Part shown: piece after piece, positions 1 through 6,465 of the stretch
Layout of the letters: each line of letters opens with the position of its first letter
How positions within the stretch are numbered: position 1 is the first letter of the stretch
From: Anaerolineae bacterium
Lineage (GTDB): Bacteria > Chloroflexota > Anaerolineae > JAAYZQ01
Length of the DNA: 18,069 nt
Assembly: GCA_016926595.1 (NCBI GenBank)
Contig: JAFGOG010000379.1
Span: forward strand, 1 to 18,069
Direction of reading: 5' to 3'
Notes under the pieces: generated by a model
Seen by the model: only the letters and a program-made list of their open reading frames with translations
The model's database searches: none
Told to the model about the DNA's origin: nothing
Program-made: the position numbers and the translations under genes

Positions 1-35
1 CCTGACAGGTTCATATCAGTATGAAACCTGCCAGG
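1..35. repeat. Imperfect inverted repeat downstream of rpsI
   Basis: The first 35 bases fold into a stem of about 14 pairs with a TCAG loop (16-19). The left arm CCTGACAGGTTCATA pairs with TATGAAACCTGCCAGG, with one A-C mismatch (5/31) and one bulged A (24). It lies 33 nt past the rpsI stop, where a terminator of the super-operon could be. It is not very G+C rich, and any T-run on the minus strand would lie beyond the window edge. It could equally be a dispersed palindromic repeat. Confidence 0.6.
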
Positions 36-67
36 TCCTATTCCCTCACAGAAGATCGGGGGCCTAT

Positions 68-478
68 CTAGCGCTTGGTGTATTGAGGAGCCTTCCGCGC
101 CTTTTTGAGGCCGACTTTCTTGCGTTCCTTTTCCCGCGAATCGCGGGTCAGGAAGCCGGCCTCGCGGAGCACAGGCCTCAACTCGGGATCGACGATCTGC
201 AATGCCCGAGCCAGGCCCTGACGGATAGCCTGGGCCTGACCAGTTATGCCGCCGCCCTTGACCACGGCGATCAGGTTATAGCGCCCCTCGTTGTGGGTGA
301 GTGTGAGTGGCTCGATCGCCTGCTGTCGATCCTGGAAGCGGCCAAAGTACTCCTCCAAGGGCTTGTCGTTGATAGAGATCCGATTGACCTCGTCAACCGC
401 ATTGCCAGGGTACAGCCGCACCCGGGCCGTGGACCGTTTTCGCCGTCCTACTCCTTCGTAATAGCGAACTTCACTCAT
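68..478 (-). CDS. rpsI: 30S ribosomal protein S9
   Basis: S9 (uS9) is a small-subunit head protein whose C-terminal tail reaches the P-site tRNA. The 136-residue product starts MSEVRYYEGVGRRKRSTARV, carries the family signature GGGITGQAQAIRQGLARAL around residues 75-93, and ends in the basic tail KKARKAPQYTKR, whose final Arg contacts the tRNA anticodon loop in known structures. Length matches the bacterial family. The ATG at 476-478 is preceded by a strong ribosome binding site (AAGGAGG, about 483-489). It is the last gene of the cluster, 32 nt after rplM, the usual L13-S9 pairing, and is probably co-transcribed with it. An inverted repeat lies beyond its stop. Confidence 0.98.
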   Translation of the reverse strand: MSEVRYYEGVGRRKRSTARVRLYPGNAVDEVNRISINDKPLEEYFGRFQDRQQAIEPLTLTHNEGRYNLIAVVKGGGITGQAQAIRQGLARALQIVDPELRPVLREAGFLTRDSREKERKKVGLKKARKAPQYTKR

Positions 479-510
479 GAATCCTCCTTCCCAGCCTATC
501 AGACCGGGAC

Positions 511-939
511 TTACAGGGCTAACGACTTGGGCTGCTGGGCCTGGTGAGGGTGCGCCTCACCGGCGTATAGTTTCAGCTTCTTGATCATCTGCCGACCCAG
601 TCTATTCTTGGGCAGCATGCCCTTGACCGCTGCCAGAAGCACACGGTCAGGATGCCGGGCCAACTGGTCGCGCAGGTTGATGCTCCTTAATCCGCCCAAA
701 TATCCTGAATGCCGATAATAGATCTTCTGGTCAAGCTTGCGCCCGGTAACCCGTACTTTGTCCACGTTGACGACGATGACAAAGTCACCGCAGTCCAGGT
801 GTGGGGTATAGGTCGGCTTGTGCTTGCCCTTTAGGATCGGCGCGATCTTGGACGCCAGGCGCCCGAGTGTCTGGCCCTGTGCATCCACGACGTACCATTG
901 CCGCTTGATTTCTGCTGTTTTGGCAGTAAACGTCCTCAC
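511..939 (-). CDS. rplM: 50S ribosomal protein L13
   Basis: L13 (uL13) is an early-assembly large-subunit protein that binds 23S rRNA. The 142-residue product begins [20 protein letters not shown] and has the typical [21 protein letters not shown] segment (given here in part) followed by [16 protein letters not shown]. Near residues 85-118 it contains the expected [18 protein letters not shown] stretch and the GR(Q)[12 protein letters not shown] end. The start is GTG at 937-939. Its Shine-Dalgarno sequence AAGGAG (947-952) is formed by the last codons of truA, so translation is probably coupled to truA, whose stop lies 4 nt upstream of the start. rpsI follows after 32 nt. Confidence 0.98.
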   Translation of the reverse strand: MRTFTAKTAEIKRQWYVVDAQGQTLGRLASKIAPILKGKHKPTYTPHLDCGDFVIVVNVDKVRVTGRKLDQKIYYRHSGYLGGLRSINLRDQLARHPDRVLLAAVKGMLPKNRLGRQMIKKLKLYAGEAHPHQAQQPKSLAL

Positions 940-943
940 TGCG

Positions 944-1855
944 TCACTCCTTCACCGGGCGGGGAAACCCCACCGCTACATTTTTATAGTCTACTCGCAT
1001 CAGGCATAGTCCGTGCGCTGGTGCCAACTGCTTTGCCAGGCTCGAATCTCTAGCCAACAGCATTGCCTCGAACTCGTCAACCGAGAGCCGCCCCGAACCT
1101 ACCAGGACAAGGCTGCCAACCAGGCTGCGCACCATGTGGTACAGGAAGGCGTTGGCCGTAATGTCAAGGGTCACCCACTCCACTGGCGCTATGGCATACT
1201 GCGCTCCACTTCCCTTCGGGTCGGGAATTGGCGTCGCATCGTACGACGGTCCAGGACCCGTTTCACTCGGGACAGGGCAATCTGCCCGCCATTCTGCCTG
1301 GCTCACAGTCCGCACCGCGTTTTCACCTTTTGGCGGCCGGCCAAAGGTCGAGAAATCGTGAGTGCCGATCAAACAGCGGCTGGCCTGTGCCATGCGATCT
1401 ATATCGAGTTGATAGGGTACGTGCCAGGCTCTGTGCCTGTTCAACGGCGAGCGACAGGGTCGAGTCAACATGGTGTAGCGATAGGTCCGGCTGACTGCGT
1501 CGAATCGAGGATGAAACCGCTCCGGCGCCATGCCAACCCACACAATCGCTACGTCGGCGGCCAGCACTGCGTTCAGCGCCCGGTGCAGATCGGTCAGCTC
1601 ATGTCGCCATACAGCGTCGAATGCGATGATCTGCCCTTTGGCGTGTACGCCGCTATCTGTCCGGCCAGCGCCTATGACCCTGGTTTCGACCCCTGTGACC
1701 TGCCGTAGCGCTCGCTCGATCTCTCCTTGGACAGTCCGTAGCCGCGAGTCCTCTGACAGGGATTTCCGTCGGCCCTGCATGTCCGTGATCTGGATCTGGA
1801 ACCCAGCCAAGTCTGTGCCGTCGTACTCAACTTGAGCCCAGAAACGCCCTGTCAT
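944..1855 (-). CDS. truA: tRNA pseudouridine(38-40) synthase TruA, with insertions
   Basis: TruA converts uridines 38-40 of the tRNA anticodon arm to pseudouridine. With the ATG at 1853-1855 the protein has 303 residues, longer than the usual roughly 245-270. Family landmarks: [12 protein letters not shown] (9-20), the catalytic [14 protein letters not shown] motif with Asp67, [14 protein letters not shown] (114-127), GTHDFSTF (164-171), and [12 protein letters not shown] (232-243). Extra length is in three places: residues about 24-40, encoded by a dispersed repeat also found in rpmC; about 192-226, between two strands of the second half; and a 13-residue tail after the usual LMRVDY end, encoded by a GC-rich palindrome. 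A GTG at 1871-1873 overlapping the rplQ stop would add six residues; neither start has a clear Shine-Dalgarno, and ATG was preferred because it fits the family N-terminus. Confidence 0.95.
   Translation of the reverse strand: MTGRFWAQVEYDGTDLAGFQIQITDMQGRRKSLSEDSRLRTVQGEIERALRQVTGVETRVIGAGRTDSGVHAKGQIIAFDAVWRHELTDLHRALNAVLAADVAIVWVGMAPERFHPRFDAVSRTYRYTMLTRPCRSPLNRHRAWHVPYQLDIDRMAQASRCLIGTHDFSTFGRPPKGENAVRTVSQAEWRADCPVPSETGPGPSYDATPIPDPKGSGAQYAIAPVEWVTLDITANAFLYHMVRSLVGSLVLVGSGRLSVDEFEAMLLARDSSLAKQLAPAHGLCLMRVDYKNVAVGFPRPVKE
956..979 (-). repeat. GTAGGGGCG-type palindrome forming the truA 3' end
   Basis: On the minus strand the sequence GTAGCGGTGGGGTTTCCCC followed by GCCCGG folds as a GGTGGGG/CCCCGCC-type stem around a TTT loop. 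It matches the perfect palindrome between rpsS and rplV (GGGGCGGGG, TCT, CCCCGCCC) in plan and orientation. Here it is translated: it encodes VAVGFPRP of the TruA tail and lies just before the Shine-Dalgarno sequence of rplM. Confidence 0.6.
1734..1785 (-). repeat. In-frame coding repeat, copy in truA (52 bp)
   Basis: On the minus strand this copy starts CGGACATGCAGGGCCG and ends GGACTCGCGGCTACGGAC. It aligns with 12789-12837 in rpmC with one 3-base gap and six substitutions (43 of 49 positions identical). Both copies are read in the same frame and give DMQGRR, a short variable stretch, then DSR.R. The centre (TCCCTGTCAGAGGA) is a decayed form of the hairpin that is perfect in the rpmC copy. 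It falls in the TruA loop between the GFQ and VQGEIE segments, where relatives have only a few residues. Confidence 0.8.
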
Positions 1856-1869
1856 TCCGGCAGTTGCCG

Positions 1870-2367
1870 TCACTCCACCAGTTCCAGCATAGCCATTTCG
1901 GCCGAGTCGCCCTTGCGCATGCCCAACTTGAACATGCGGGTGTATCCCCCAGGGCGATCGTCGAAACGGGGTGCGATTTCGTCCACCAGTTTGTGGGCTA
2001 CCTGCTTGTCGGTCAGTGTGGCCAGCACCTGTCGGCGTGCATGTAAGGCAAACCCACCGGCCATTTGTTCCAATGTTTCTTTATTGCCCTGATCTACAAG
2101 GTCGATAAGCTGCTTCGCTCGTTCCGGGCTGAACCAGGCTGACAGTTGTTCGACATTCCGTTGTTGGGCCAGCTCGATCACACGTTCAGCCCGACCCTTG
2201 CGCGCCGTTGTAACCAACCGCTCGGCCAGCGGGCGGATCGCTCTGGCCTTGGCTTCGGTCGTCCTGATCTGCTCATGGCGGAACAGCTCAGTCATCAGGG
2301 TCCGGTACAACGCTCGTCGATGGCCGCTCGACCGGTTCAGGTGGCGGCCTGCTCTACCATGTCTCAT
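1870..2367 (-). CDS. rplQ: 50S ribosomal protein L17, with a long central insertion
   Basis: L17 (bL17) is a large-subunit protein near the exit of the peptide tunnel. The product has 165 residues against about 115-130 in typical bacteria. The N-terminus MRHGRAGRHLNRSSGHRRAL and the C-terminus (PRFDDRPGGYTRMFKLGMR, then DSAEMAMLELVE) are canonical. The extra roughly 45-50 residues lie between about 59 and 108, after the helix ending LVTTARKG; they are helical-looking (RVIELAQQRNVEQLSAWF) and not low-complexity. The ATG at 2365-2367 was chosen because all family members begin MRH and AGAGGACG lies just upstream; an upstream in-frame ATG would overlap rpoA. It follows rpoA by 11 nt, the usual alpha-operon order. 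Confidence 0.96.
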   Translation of the reverse strand: MRHGRAGRHLNRSSGHRRALYRTLMTELFRHEQIRTTEAKARAIRPLAERLVTTARKGRAERVIELAQQRNVEQLSAWFSPERAKQLIDLVDQGNKETLEQMAGGFALHARRQVLATLTDKQVAHKLVDEIAPRFDDRPGGYTRMFKLGMRKGDSAEMAMLELVE

Positions 2368-2378
2368 CTTCTCGTCCT

Positions 2379-3323
2379 CTATTCCGCCGGCAAAGGCCAA
2401 TACCCTTTGGCCGCCAGTTTCTCCTTCAACTCGTCCAGCGATTTCTGACCAAAATTCCGGATGGAGAGGATCTCTTCTTCACTTCTCTCCAATTTTTCCA
2501 GGATCTCGCCTACTTTGGTGATGCCAGTCCGCTTGAGACAGTTATAGGCGCGCACTGGCAGGTCCAGATCCTCGATATTGACATCGGCGATCCGCGCCGG
2601 GATCCGGCTTTCCTCGACTCCGACCACTATCGGTACTGCGACGTCGCCGAATTCGGCGATCAGAGATAGGTGCCGCGCTAGGACCTGGGCGGCGGTGCTT
2701 AGCGCCTTGGCCGGCATGATTGAGCCATCGGTCCAGACCTCGATCACCAAGCGATCCAGGTCGCTGATCTGGCCAATCCGGGCCCGTTCGACCTTAAAAT
2801 TCACCTTGCGGACCGGGCTAAAGATGGCATCGACTGGAATCTCAGCCAATGGCAGTTTGCCTCGTTCCTCAGCAGGTGAATAGCCCCGTCCCCTGGCAAC
2901 TGTCATTTCAATTTCCAGCTCAGCCTGGTCCGAGTCGGTCGTCAGCAGGTAGGCCTCAGGGTTGACGATTTCCACAACAGGTGGGGCGATGATGTCGCCT
3001 GCTGTTACCACCCCTTCGCCCTGCACTTCGAGGCGCAGCCGGGCAGATTCTTCCTCGTCATCCTGGAAGGTAAAGCGGACCTGTTTGAGGTTCAGGAGAA
3101 GCGAGGTCATGTCTTCCCGGACATGTGGGATGGTCGAGAATTCGTGGTGGATGCCTCTGACTAGGATCGAGGTAATCGCTGCCCCTTCCAAAGATGAAAG
3201 CAGGACACGGCGCAGCGTATTACCCAATGTGATCCCATAACCGGTTTCCAGGGGGCCAATCACAAAGCGGCCATAGTCCCTAGTTTGAACATCACTTTCG
3301 ATTTTGGGCAAGACCAGATTCAT
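2379..3323 (-). CDS. rpoA: DNA-directed RNA polymerase subunit alpha
   Basis: The alpha subunit dimerises to nucleate RNA polymerase assembly and contacts upstream promoter DNA and activators. The product has 314 residues. The N-terminal domain (about 1-230) shows FVIGPLETGYGITLGNTLRR (20-39) and the LEGAAITS and IHHEFSTI segments, with DSDQAELEIEMTVARGRGY near 130-148. The C-terminal domain (about 250-314) has LDLPVRAYNCLKRTGI, in which Arg258 and Asn261 match the UP-element-binding Arg265 and Asn268 of E. coli, and the second helix-hairpin-helix part IRNFGQKSLDELKEKL. The start is ATG 3321-3323, with AAAGGGGA upstream; a GTG immediately before it would add one residue. It sits between rpsD and rplQ as in the alpha operon. 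Confidence 0.98.
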   Translation of the reverse strand: MNLVLPKIESDVQTRDYGRFVIGPLETGYGITLGNTLRRVLLSSLEGAAITSILVRGIHHEFSTIPHVREDMTSLLLNLKQVRFTFQDDEEESARLRLEVQGEGVVTAGDIIAPPVVEIVNPEAYLLTTDSDQAELEIEMTVARGRGYSPAEERGKLPLAEIPVDAIFSPVRKVNFKVERARIGQISDLDRLVIEVWTDGSIMPAKALSTAAQVLARHLSLIAEFGDVAVPIVVGVEESRIPARIADVNIEDLDLPVRAYNCLKRTGITKVGEILEKLERSEEEILSIRNFGQKSLDELKEKLAAKGYWPLPAE

Positions 3324-3361
3324 CACGCGGCATCCCCTTTCCTAGCAGTTGCGTCATTGTA

Positions 3362-3385
3362 TAGGGCGAGACGGCCTCGCCCCTA
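3362..3385 (-). repeat. GTAGGGGCG palindrome between rpsD and rpoA
   Basis: The arms TAGGGCGAG (3362-3370) and CTCGCCCCTA (3376-3385) pair with a single bulge around the loop ACGGC. On the coding strand it reads GTAGGGGCGAGG, then CGTCTCGCCCTA. It begins 2 nt after the rpsD stop and occupies about half of the 64-nt gap before rpoA. There is no following T-run, so it does not look like an intrinsic terminator. It is one of at least seven related palindromes in the window, all in the same orientation. Confidence 0.75.
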
Positions 3386-3387
3386 CC

Positions 3388-4026
3388 TTAACGGCTATAG
3401 TACTCGACGATCAACTGTTCGCTGATGGTCGGGATATCCATAGACTCCCGCGTCGGCAAGGCCAGGACGCGGCCTGACATAGTCATAACATCCCGGGTCA
3501 GCCAATCGGGTAGAGCCCGATGTTCTATCTCGTCGGCGACCTGTTTGAAATACTCCTTTTGCCGGCTGTTGGGATCGAGTGCGATCACGTCACCCGGTTG
3601 GAGCAAGTAGGAAGGGATATCCACTTTGCGGCCGTTGACTGTAAAATGGCCGTGGTTCACCAACTGTCGCGCCTGAGGGCGAGAGGTGGCAAAGCCTAAA
3701 CGATAGACGACGCTATCTAACCGGGTCTCGAGCATGATCAGCAGGTTCAGGCCGGTGAGCCCTCGGTGCTTTTCTGCTTCGCCGAAATAGCGGCGGAACT
3801 GCCGTTCTAACACGCCATAGTAGCGCCGCGCCTTTTGCTTGGCCCGCAGTTGCAGCGCATAGTCAGACGCTTTTTTCCGGAACTGAGCCTGCTGTCCATG
3901 CAACCCGGGAGGATAGGGCCGGCGTTCTAACGCGCACTTGGGCGAAAAGCAGCGCTCGCCTTTGAGATACAGCTTTTCTCCCTCACGCCGACATAGCTTA
4001 CAGACTGGGTCTTTGTATCTTGCCAT
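3388..4026 (-). CDS. rpsD: 30S ribosomal protein S4 (zinc-binding type)
   Basis: S4 (uS4) initiates 16S rRNA folding and lines the mRNA entry channel. The 212-residue product begins [20 protein letters not shown] and has four N-terminal cysteines (9, 12, 26, 31; C-X2-C-X13-C-X4-C), the zinc-binding form of the family. The S4 RNA-binding domain follows: [20 protein letters not shown], then [22 protein letters not shown], as usual split around residues 100-145. The end, [15 protein letters not shown], is canonical. The ATG at 4024-4026 is preceded by a GAGGAAC site and follows rpsK after 9 nt. In several bacteria S4 represses its own operon; no such site was identified here. Confidence 0.98.
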   Translation of the reverse strand: MARYKDPVCKLCRREGEKLYLKGERCFSPKCALERRPYPPGLHGQQAQFRKKASDYALQLRAKQKARRYYGVLERQFRRYFGEAEKHRGLTGLNLLIMLETRLDSVVYRLGFATSRPQARQLVNHGHFTVNGRKVDIPSYLLQPGDVIALDPNSRQKEYFKQVADEIEHRALPDWLTRDVMTMSGRVLALPTRESMDIPTISEQLIVEYYSR

Positions 4027-4035
4027 TGTTCCTCA

Positions 4036-4434
4036 CTATACCCGCCGTTTCTTGGGCGGCCGGCAGCCGTTGTGCGGAATTGGAGTGACGTCGGTAATGG
4101 ACCGGACTATTAATCCCATCTGTTGTACAGAGCGGATAGCCGCCTCGCGGCCCGGGCCAGGACCTTTGATAAAGATGTCCAACTCGCGCACTCCATTCTC
4201 TTGGGCTGTCTTGGCGGCCGATTGAGCTGCCAGCTGGGCTGCGTAGGGCGTGCTTTTGCGCGATCCCTTAAAGCCAGCAGTTCCGGCGCTGGCCCAGGTG
4301 ATGACGTTGCCCTGCAGGTCGGTGATCGTCACGATCGTATTGTTGAACGTAGCCTGGATGTGGCACTGTCCCTGCGGGATGACTCGTCGTTCTTTGCGCC
4401 CTGTGCGCCGTACCTGGCGTTTTGTTCGTCCCAT
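4036..4434 (-). CDS. rpsK: 30S ribosomal protein S11
   Basis: S11 (uS11) sits on the platform of the small subunit near the mRNA exit. The 132-residue product shows [19 protein letters not shown], then [20 protein letters not shown] around residues 48-67, a [13 protein letters not shown] motif, and the nearly invariant end [20 protein letters not shown]. Length and both ends are normal. It follows rpsM after 11 nt and precedes rpsD by 9 nt, the standard S13-S11-S4-alpha order. Confidence 0.98.
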   Translation of the reverse strand: MGRTKRQVRRTGRKERRVIPQGQCHIQATFNNTIVTITDLQGNVITWASAGTAGFKGSRKSTPYAAQLAAQSAAKTAQENGVRELDIFIKGPGPGREAAIRSVQQMGLIVRSITDVTPIPHNGCRPPKKRRV

Positions 4435-4445
4435 GTTACCCCCTA

Positions 4446-4829
4446 TTACTTCTTGGCCCGCGACCGGCGCTTGCCTGCCACAGTCCGGCGTTGCCCCCGC
4501 TTTTGGCGGGCATTGGTCCGAGTCCTTTGCCCATGCACAGGCAGGTTCTTGCGATGGCGGATACCCCGATAGCAGCCAATCTCCTGAAGGCGCTTGATAT
4601 TCATGCCAATTTCGCGCCGAAGGTCGCCTTCCACATGGTAGTTGCGGTCGATCACTTCGCGCAGCTTGGCCACTTCAGACTCGGCCAGGTCCCGCACGTG
4701 CGTATCGGGTTTGATCCCAGTTACCCGCAGGATCTCCTGGCTGGCGCTACGACCGACACCAAAGATATAAGTCAATGCTACTGCAATTTGTTTGTCTCTC
4801 GGCAGATCTACGCCTGCAATACGAGCCAT
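4446..4829 (-). CDS. rpsM: 30S ribosomal protein S13
   Basis: S13 (uS13) lies in the small-subunit head, bridges to the large subunit and contacts P-site tRNA through its basic tail. The 127-residue product starts [26 protein letters not shown]; only the first residues are cited here: [14 protein letters not shown], with a helix-hairpin-helix-like IFGVGRSAS segment near 23-31. The C-terminal half has RRLQ-like [20 protein letters not shown], then [15 protein letters not shown], and a lysine/arginine-rich end. The ATG at 4827-4829 has TGGAGGGT upstream and follows rpmJ after 15 nt. Confidence 0.98.
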   Translation of the reverse strand: MARIAGVDLPRDKQIAVALTYIFGVGRSASQEILRVTGIKPDTHVRDLAESEVAKLREVIDRNYHVEGDLRREIGMNIKRLQEIGCYRGIRHRKNLPVHGQRTRTNARQKRGQRRTVAGKRRSRAKK

Positions 4830-4844
4830 ATTACCCTCCAGCCC

Positions 4845-4958
4845 TTACCCTTGGCGCTGTTTGTGTTTCGGGTTGACGCAGATGATGCGCACTACCCCAC
4901 GCCGCTTGATGATCTTGCACTTTTCACAACGCCGCTTAACCGACGGTCTAACTTTCAT
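4845..4958 (-). CDS. rpmJ: 50S ribosomal protein L36 (zinc-binding type)
   Basis: This 37-codon gene is easily missed because it is so short. Reading back from the ATG at 4956-4958 gives [20 protein letters not shown], then [17 protein letters not shown] and a TAA stop. Cys11, Cys14, Cys27 and His32 form the zinc ribbon of classical L36 (bL36). Its length is exactly that of the family. A strong Shine-Dalgarno AAGGAGG stands 5 nt upstream. It precedes rpsM, as in most bacteria, but infA is not found just upstream; map is the preceding gene instead. Confidence 0.98.
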   Translation of the reverse strand: MKVRPSVKRRCEKCKIIKRRGVVRIICVNPKHKQRQG

Positions 4959-5030
4959 GATTTCCTCCTTCAAGCTATCAGCTCTCAGTTGTCAGCATTT
5001 GGCTGCCGAAAGCTGATTGCCGGCTGCTGC

Positions 5031-5789
5031 TTACAACTCGGTCAGGATTATTGGGCCATTCTTGGTGACGGCGATGGTATGCTCAAAGTGGGCCGATCTC
5101 CCACCATCGGCTGTCACCACAGTCCACTTGTCGTTGAGCACGCGCGTCTGCCAGCCTTTGGTATTGACCATCGGCTCCAGGGCAAAAGTCATGCCCGGCC
5201 TCAGACGATAGCGACCCATCCTGGGATCGTAGTAGTTCGGGATCTGCGGATCTTCGTGCATGTTGCGGCCAATTCCATGACCGGTGTATTCGCGCACGAC
5301 CGATAGACCCTGAGCCTCTACATATTCCTGAATTGCTTTTGAAATGTCCGATGTCCAATTGCCTGGCTGGGAAGCCGCGATCCCGCGGCGCAACGCCTCG
5401 GCCGTTACATCCATCAAACGCTGGCTTTCAGGGTCGATCTGGCCGACCGGCACTGTGATCGCCGCGTCTCCCTGGTAACCTCTGTAAATCGCGCCGACGT
5501 CTACACTGACGATGTCACCCCTATTCAGAACGCGCTCGCCAGGGATGCCATGCACGATTTCGTCGTTGACCGATGTGCAGATCAGGCCCGGATAGCCCCT
5601 GTACCCTTGGAACGATGGGATTGCCTTGTGCTTCCCGACAATGATCCGATCAGCCATGGCCTCGATGTCGCCGGTAGTTATGCCCGGTGCTACGATCTCC
5701 CGCACCCCGGCCAAAACCTCGGCGACGATCCGGCCTGCTTCGCGCATCAGCGCGATCTCCTGATCGTTCTTGATATTGATCCCGGTCAT
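5031..5789 (-). CDS. map: Methionine aminopeptidase, type I
   Basis: The enzyme removes the initiator methionine from nascent proteins in the cytoplasm, using two metal ions. The 252-residue product has all five metal ligands in place: Asp97 (IVSVDVGA), Asp108 (YQGDAAITVPVG), His171 (YTGHGIGRNMHEDP), Glu205 (FALEPM) and Glu236 (AHFEHT). The substrate-binding His80 lies in SVNDEIVHGIPG. There is no N-terminal zinc-finger extension, so it is the short bacterial type Ia. Its ATG overlaps the adk stop (ATGA, 5786-5789), which suggests translational coupling. A 72-nt gap follows before rpmJ. Confidence 0.98.
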   Translation of the reverse strand: MTGINIKNDQEIALMREAGRIVAEVLAGVREIVAPGITTGDIEAMADRIIVGKHKAIPSFQGYRGYPGLICTSVNDEIVHGIPGERVLNRGDIVSVDVGAIYRGYQGDAAITVPVGQIDPESQRLMDVTAEALRRGIAASQPGNWTSDISKAIQEYVEAQGLSVVREYTGHGIGRNMHEDPQIPNYYDPRMGRYRLRPGMTFALEPMVNTKGWQTRVLNDKWTVVTADGGRSAHFEHTIAVTKNGPIILTEL

Positions 5790-6448
5790 TGCACCCTTGC
5801 TTTGATGGCAGCCAGCAATTGAGCCTGGACCTCTTCAATGCCCGGCCGGCCATCTACCTCGAAGAGCAGTCCTCGATTGCGATAGTACTCGATCAGCGGC
5901 GCTGTCTCTGCCAGGTAGACCTTGATGCGCCGTTCCTGAGTAGCCGGCGTGTCGTCCGGTCGCTGGTATAGCTCACCGCCGCACTTGTCACAAATGCCGG
6001 TCTGCTGCGGCGGGCTGAATAGCTGGTGGTACATCGTCCCGCACACTTTGCAGGTCCACCGCCCACTCAGCCGGGCCAGCAGGATGTCGTCCGGCACTTG
6101 GATATAAAGCACTGCTGCCAGGCGGGAACCCAGATCGGCCAGTAGGTGCTCCAAGGCGTCCGCCTGAGCCTCTGTGCGGGGAAAACCATCCAGGATGGCG
6201 CCCCTGGCGCAGTCGGGCTGGAGCAGCCGCTGGTGAAGCATCCTGACCGTGACTTGGTCAGGGACCAGTTCACCTCGATCCATGTAGCCTTTGGCTAGCA
6301 GTCCCAGCTCGGTCTGCCTTTTCAGGTTGTCACGAAACAGGTTGCCTGTGGAGACTTGGGGAATACCCAGGCGCTCTGACAGGCGATCTGCCTGTGTTCC
6401 CTTACCGGCTCCTGGCCCACCGAGCAGTACCAGGTAGAGTGTGTCCAT
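5786..6448 (-). CDS. adk: Adenylate kinase (zinc-lid type)
   Basis: Adenylate kinase interconverts ATP + AMP and 2 ADP. The 220-residue product has the P-loop GGPGAGKGT (10-18, Lys16), the AMP-binding segment STGNLFRDNL (33-42), and DGFPRTEAQADAL (87-99). The lid, about residues 127-165, carries four cysteines at 133, 136, 153 and 156 (WTCKVCG and GICDKCGG), the structural zinc site of Gram-positive-like and many thermophilic enzymes. RRIKVYLAETAPLIEYY follows. The ATG at 6446-6448 lies 17 nt after secY and the stop overlaps map by 4 nt, the usual secY-adk-map arrangement. Confidence 0.98.
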   Translation of the reverse strand: MDTLYLVLLGGPGAGKGTQADRLSERLGIPQVSTGNLFRDNLKRQTELGLLAKGYMDRGELVPDQVTVRMLHQRLLQPDCARGAILDGFPRTEAQADALEHLLADLGSRLAAVLYIQVPDDILLARLSGRWTCKVCGTMYHQLFSPPQQTGICDKCGGELYQRPDDTPATQERRIKVYLAETAPLIEYYRNRGLLFEVDGRPGIEEVQAQLLAAIKARVQ

Positions 6449-6465
6449 CTTGCTACAGTTACCGC

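Noticed and set aside
1013..1708. Plus-strand open frame of 231 codons opposite truA
   Set aside because: It is antisense to a recognisable TruA with catalytic motif; no independent support.
3358..3363. TATACA on the minus strand upstream of rpoA as a promoter -10 box
   Set aside because: No convincing -35 box is found about 17 nt upstream, where the palindrome lies, so a promoter is not supported.
4422..5306. Long plus-strand open frame of 294 codons
   Set aside because: It lies antisense to rpsK, rpsM, rpmJ and map, all clearly real, and its translation shows no family resemblance. It is a by-product of high G+C codon use.
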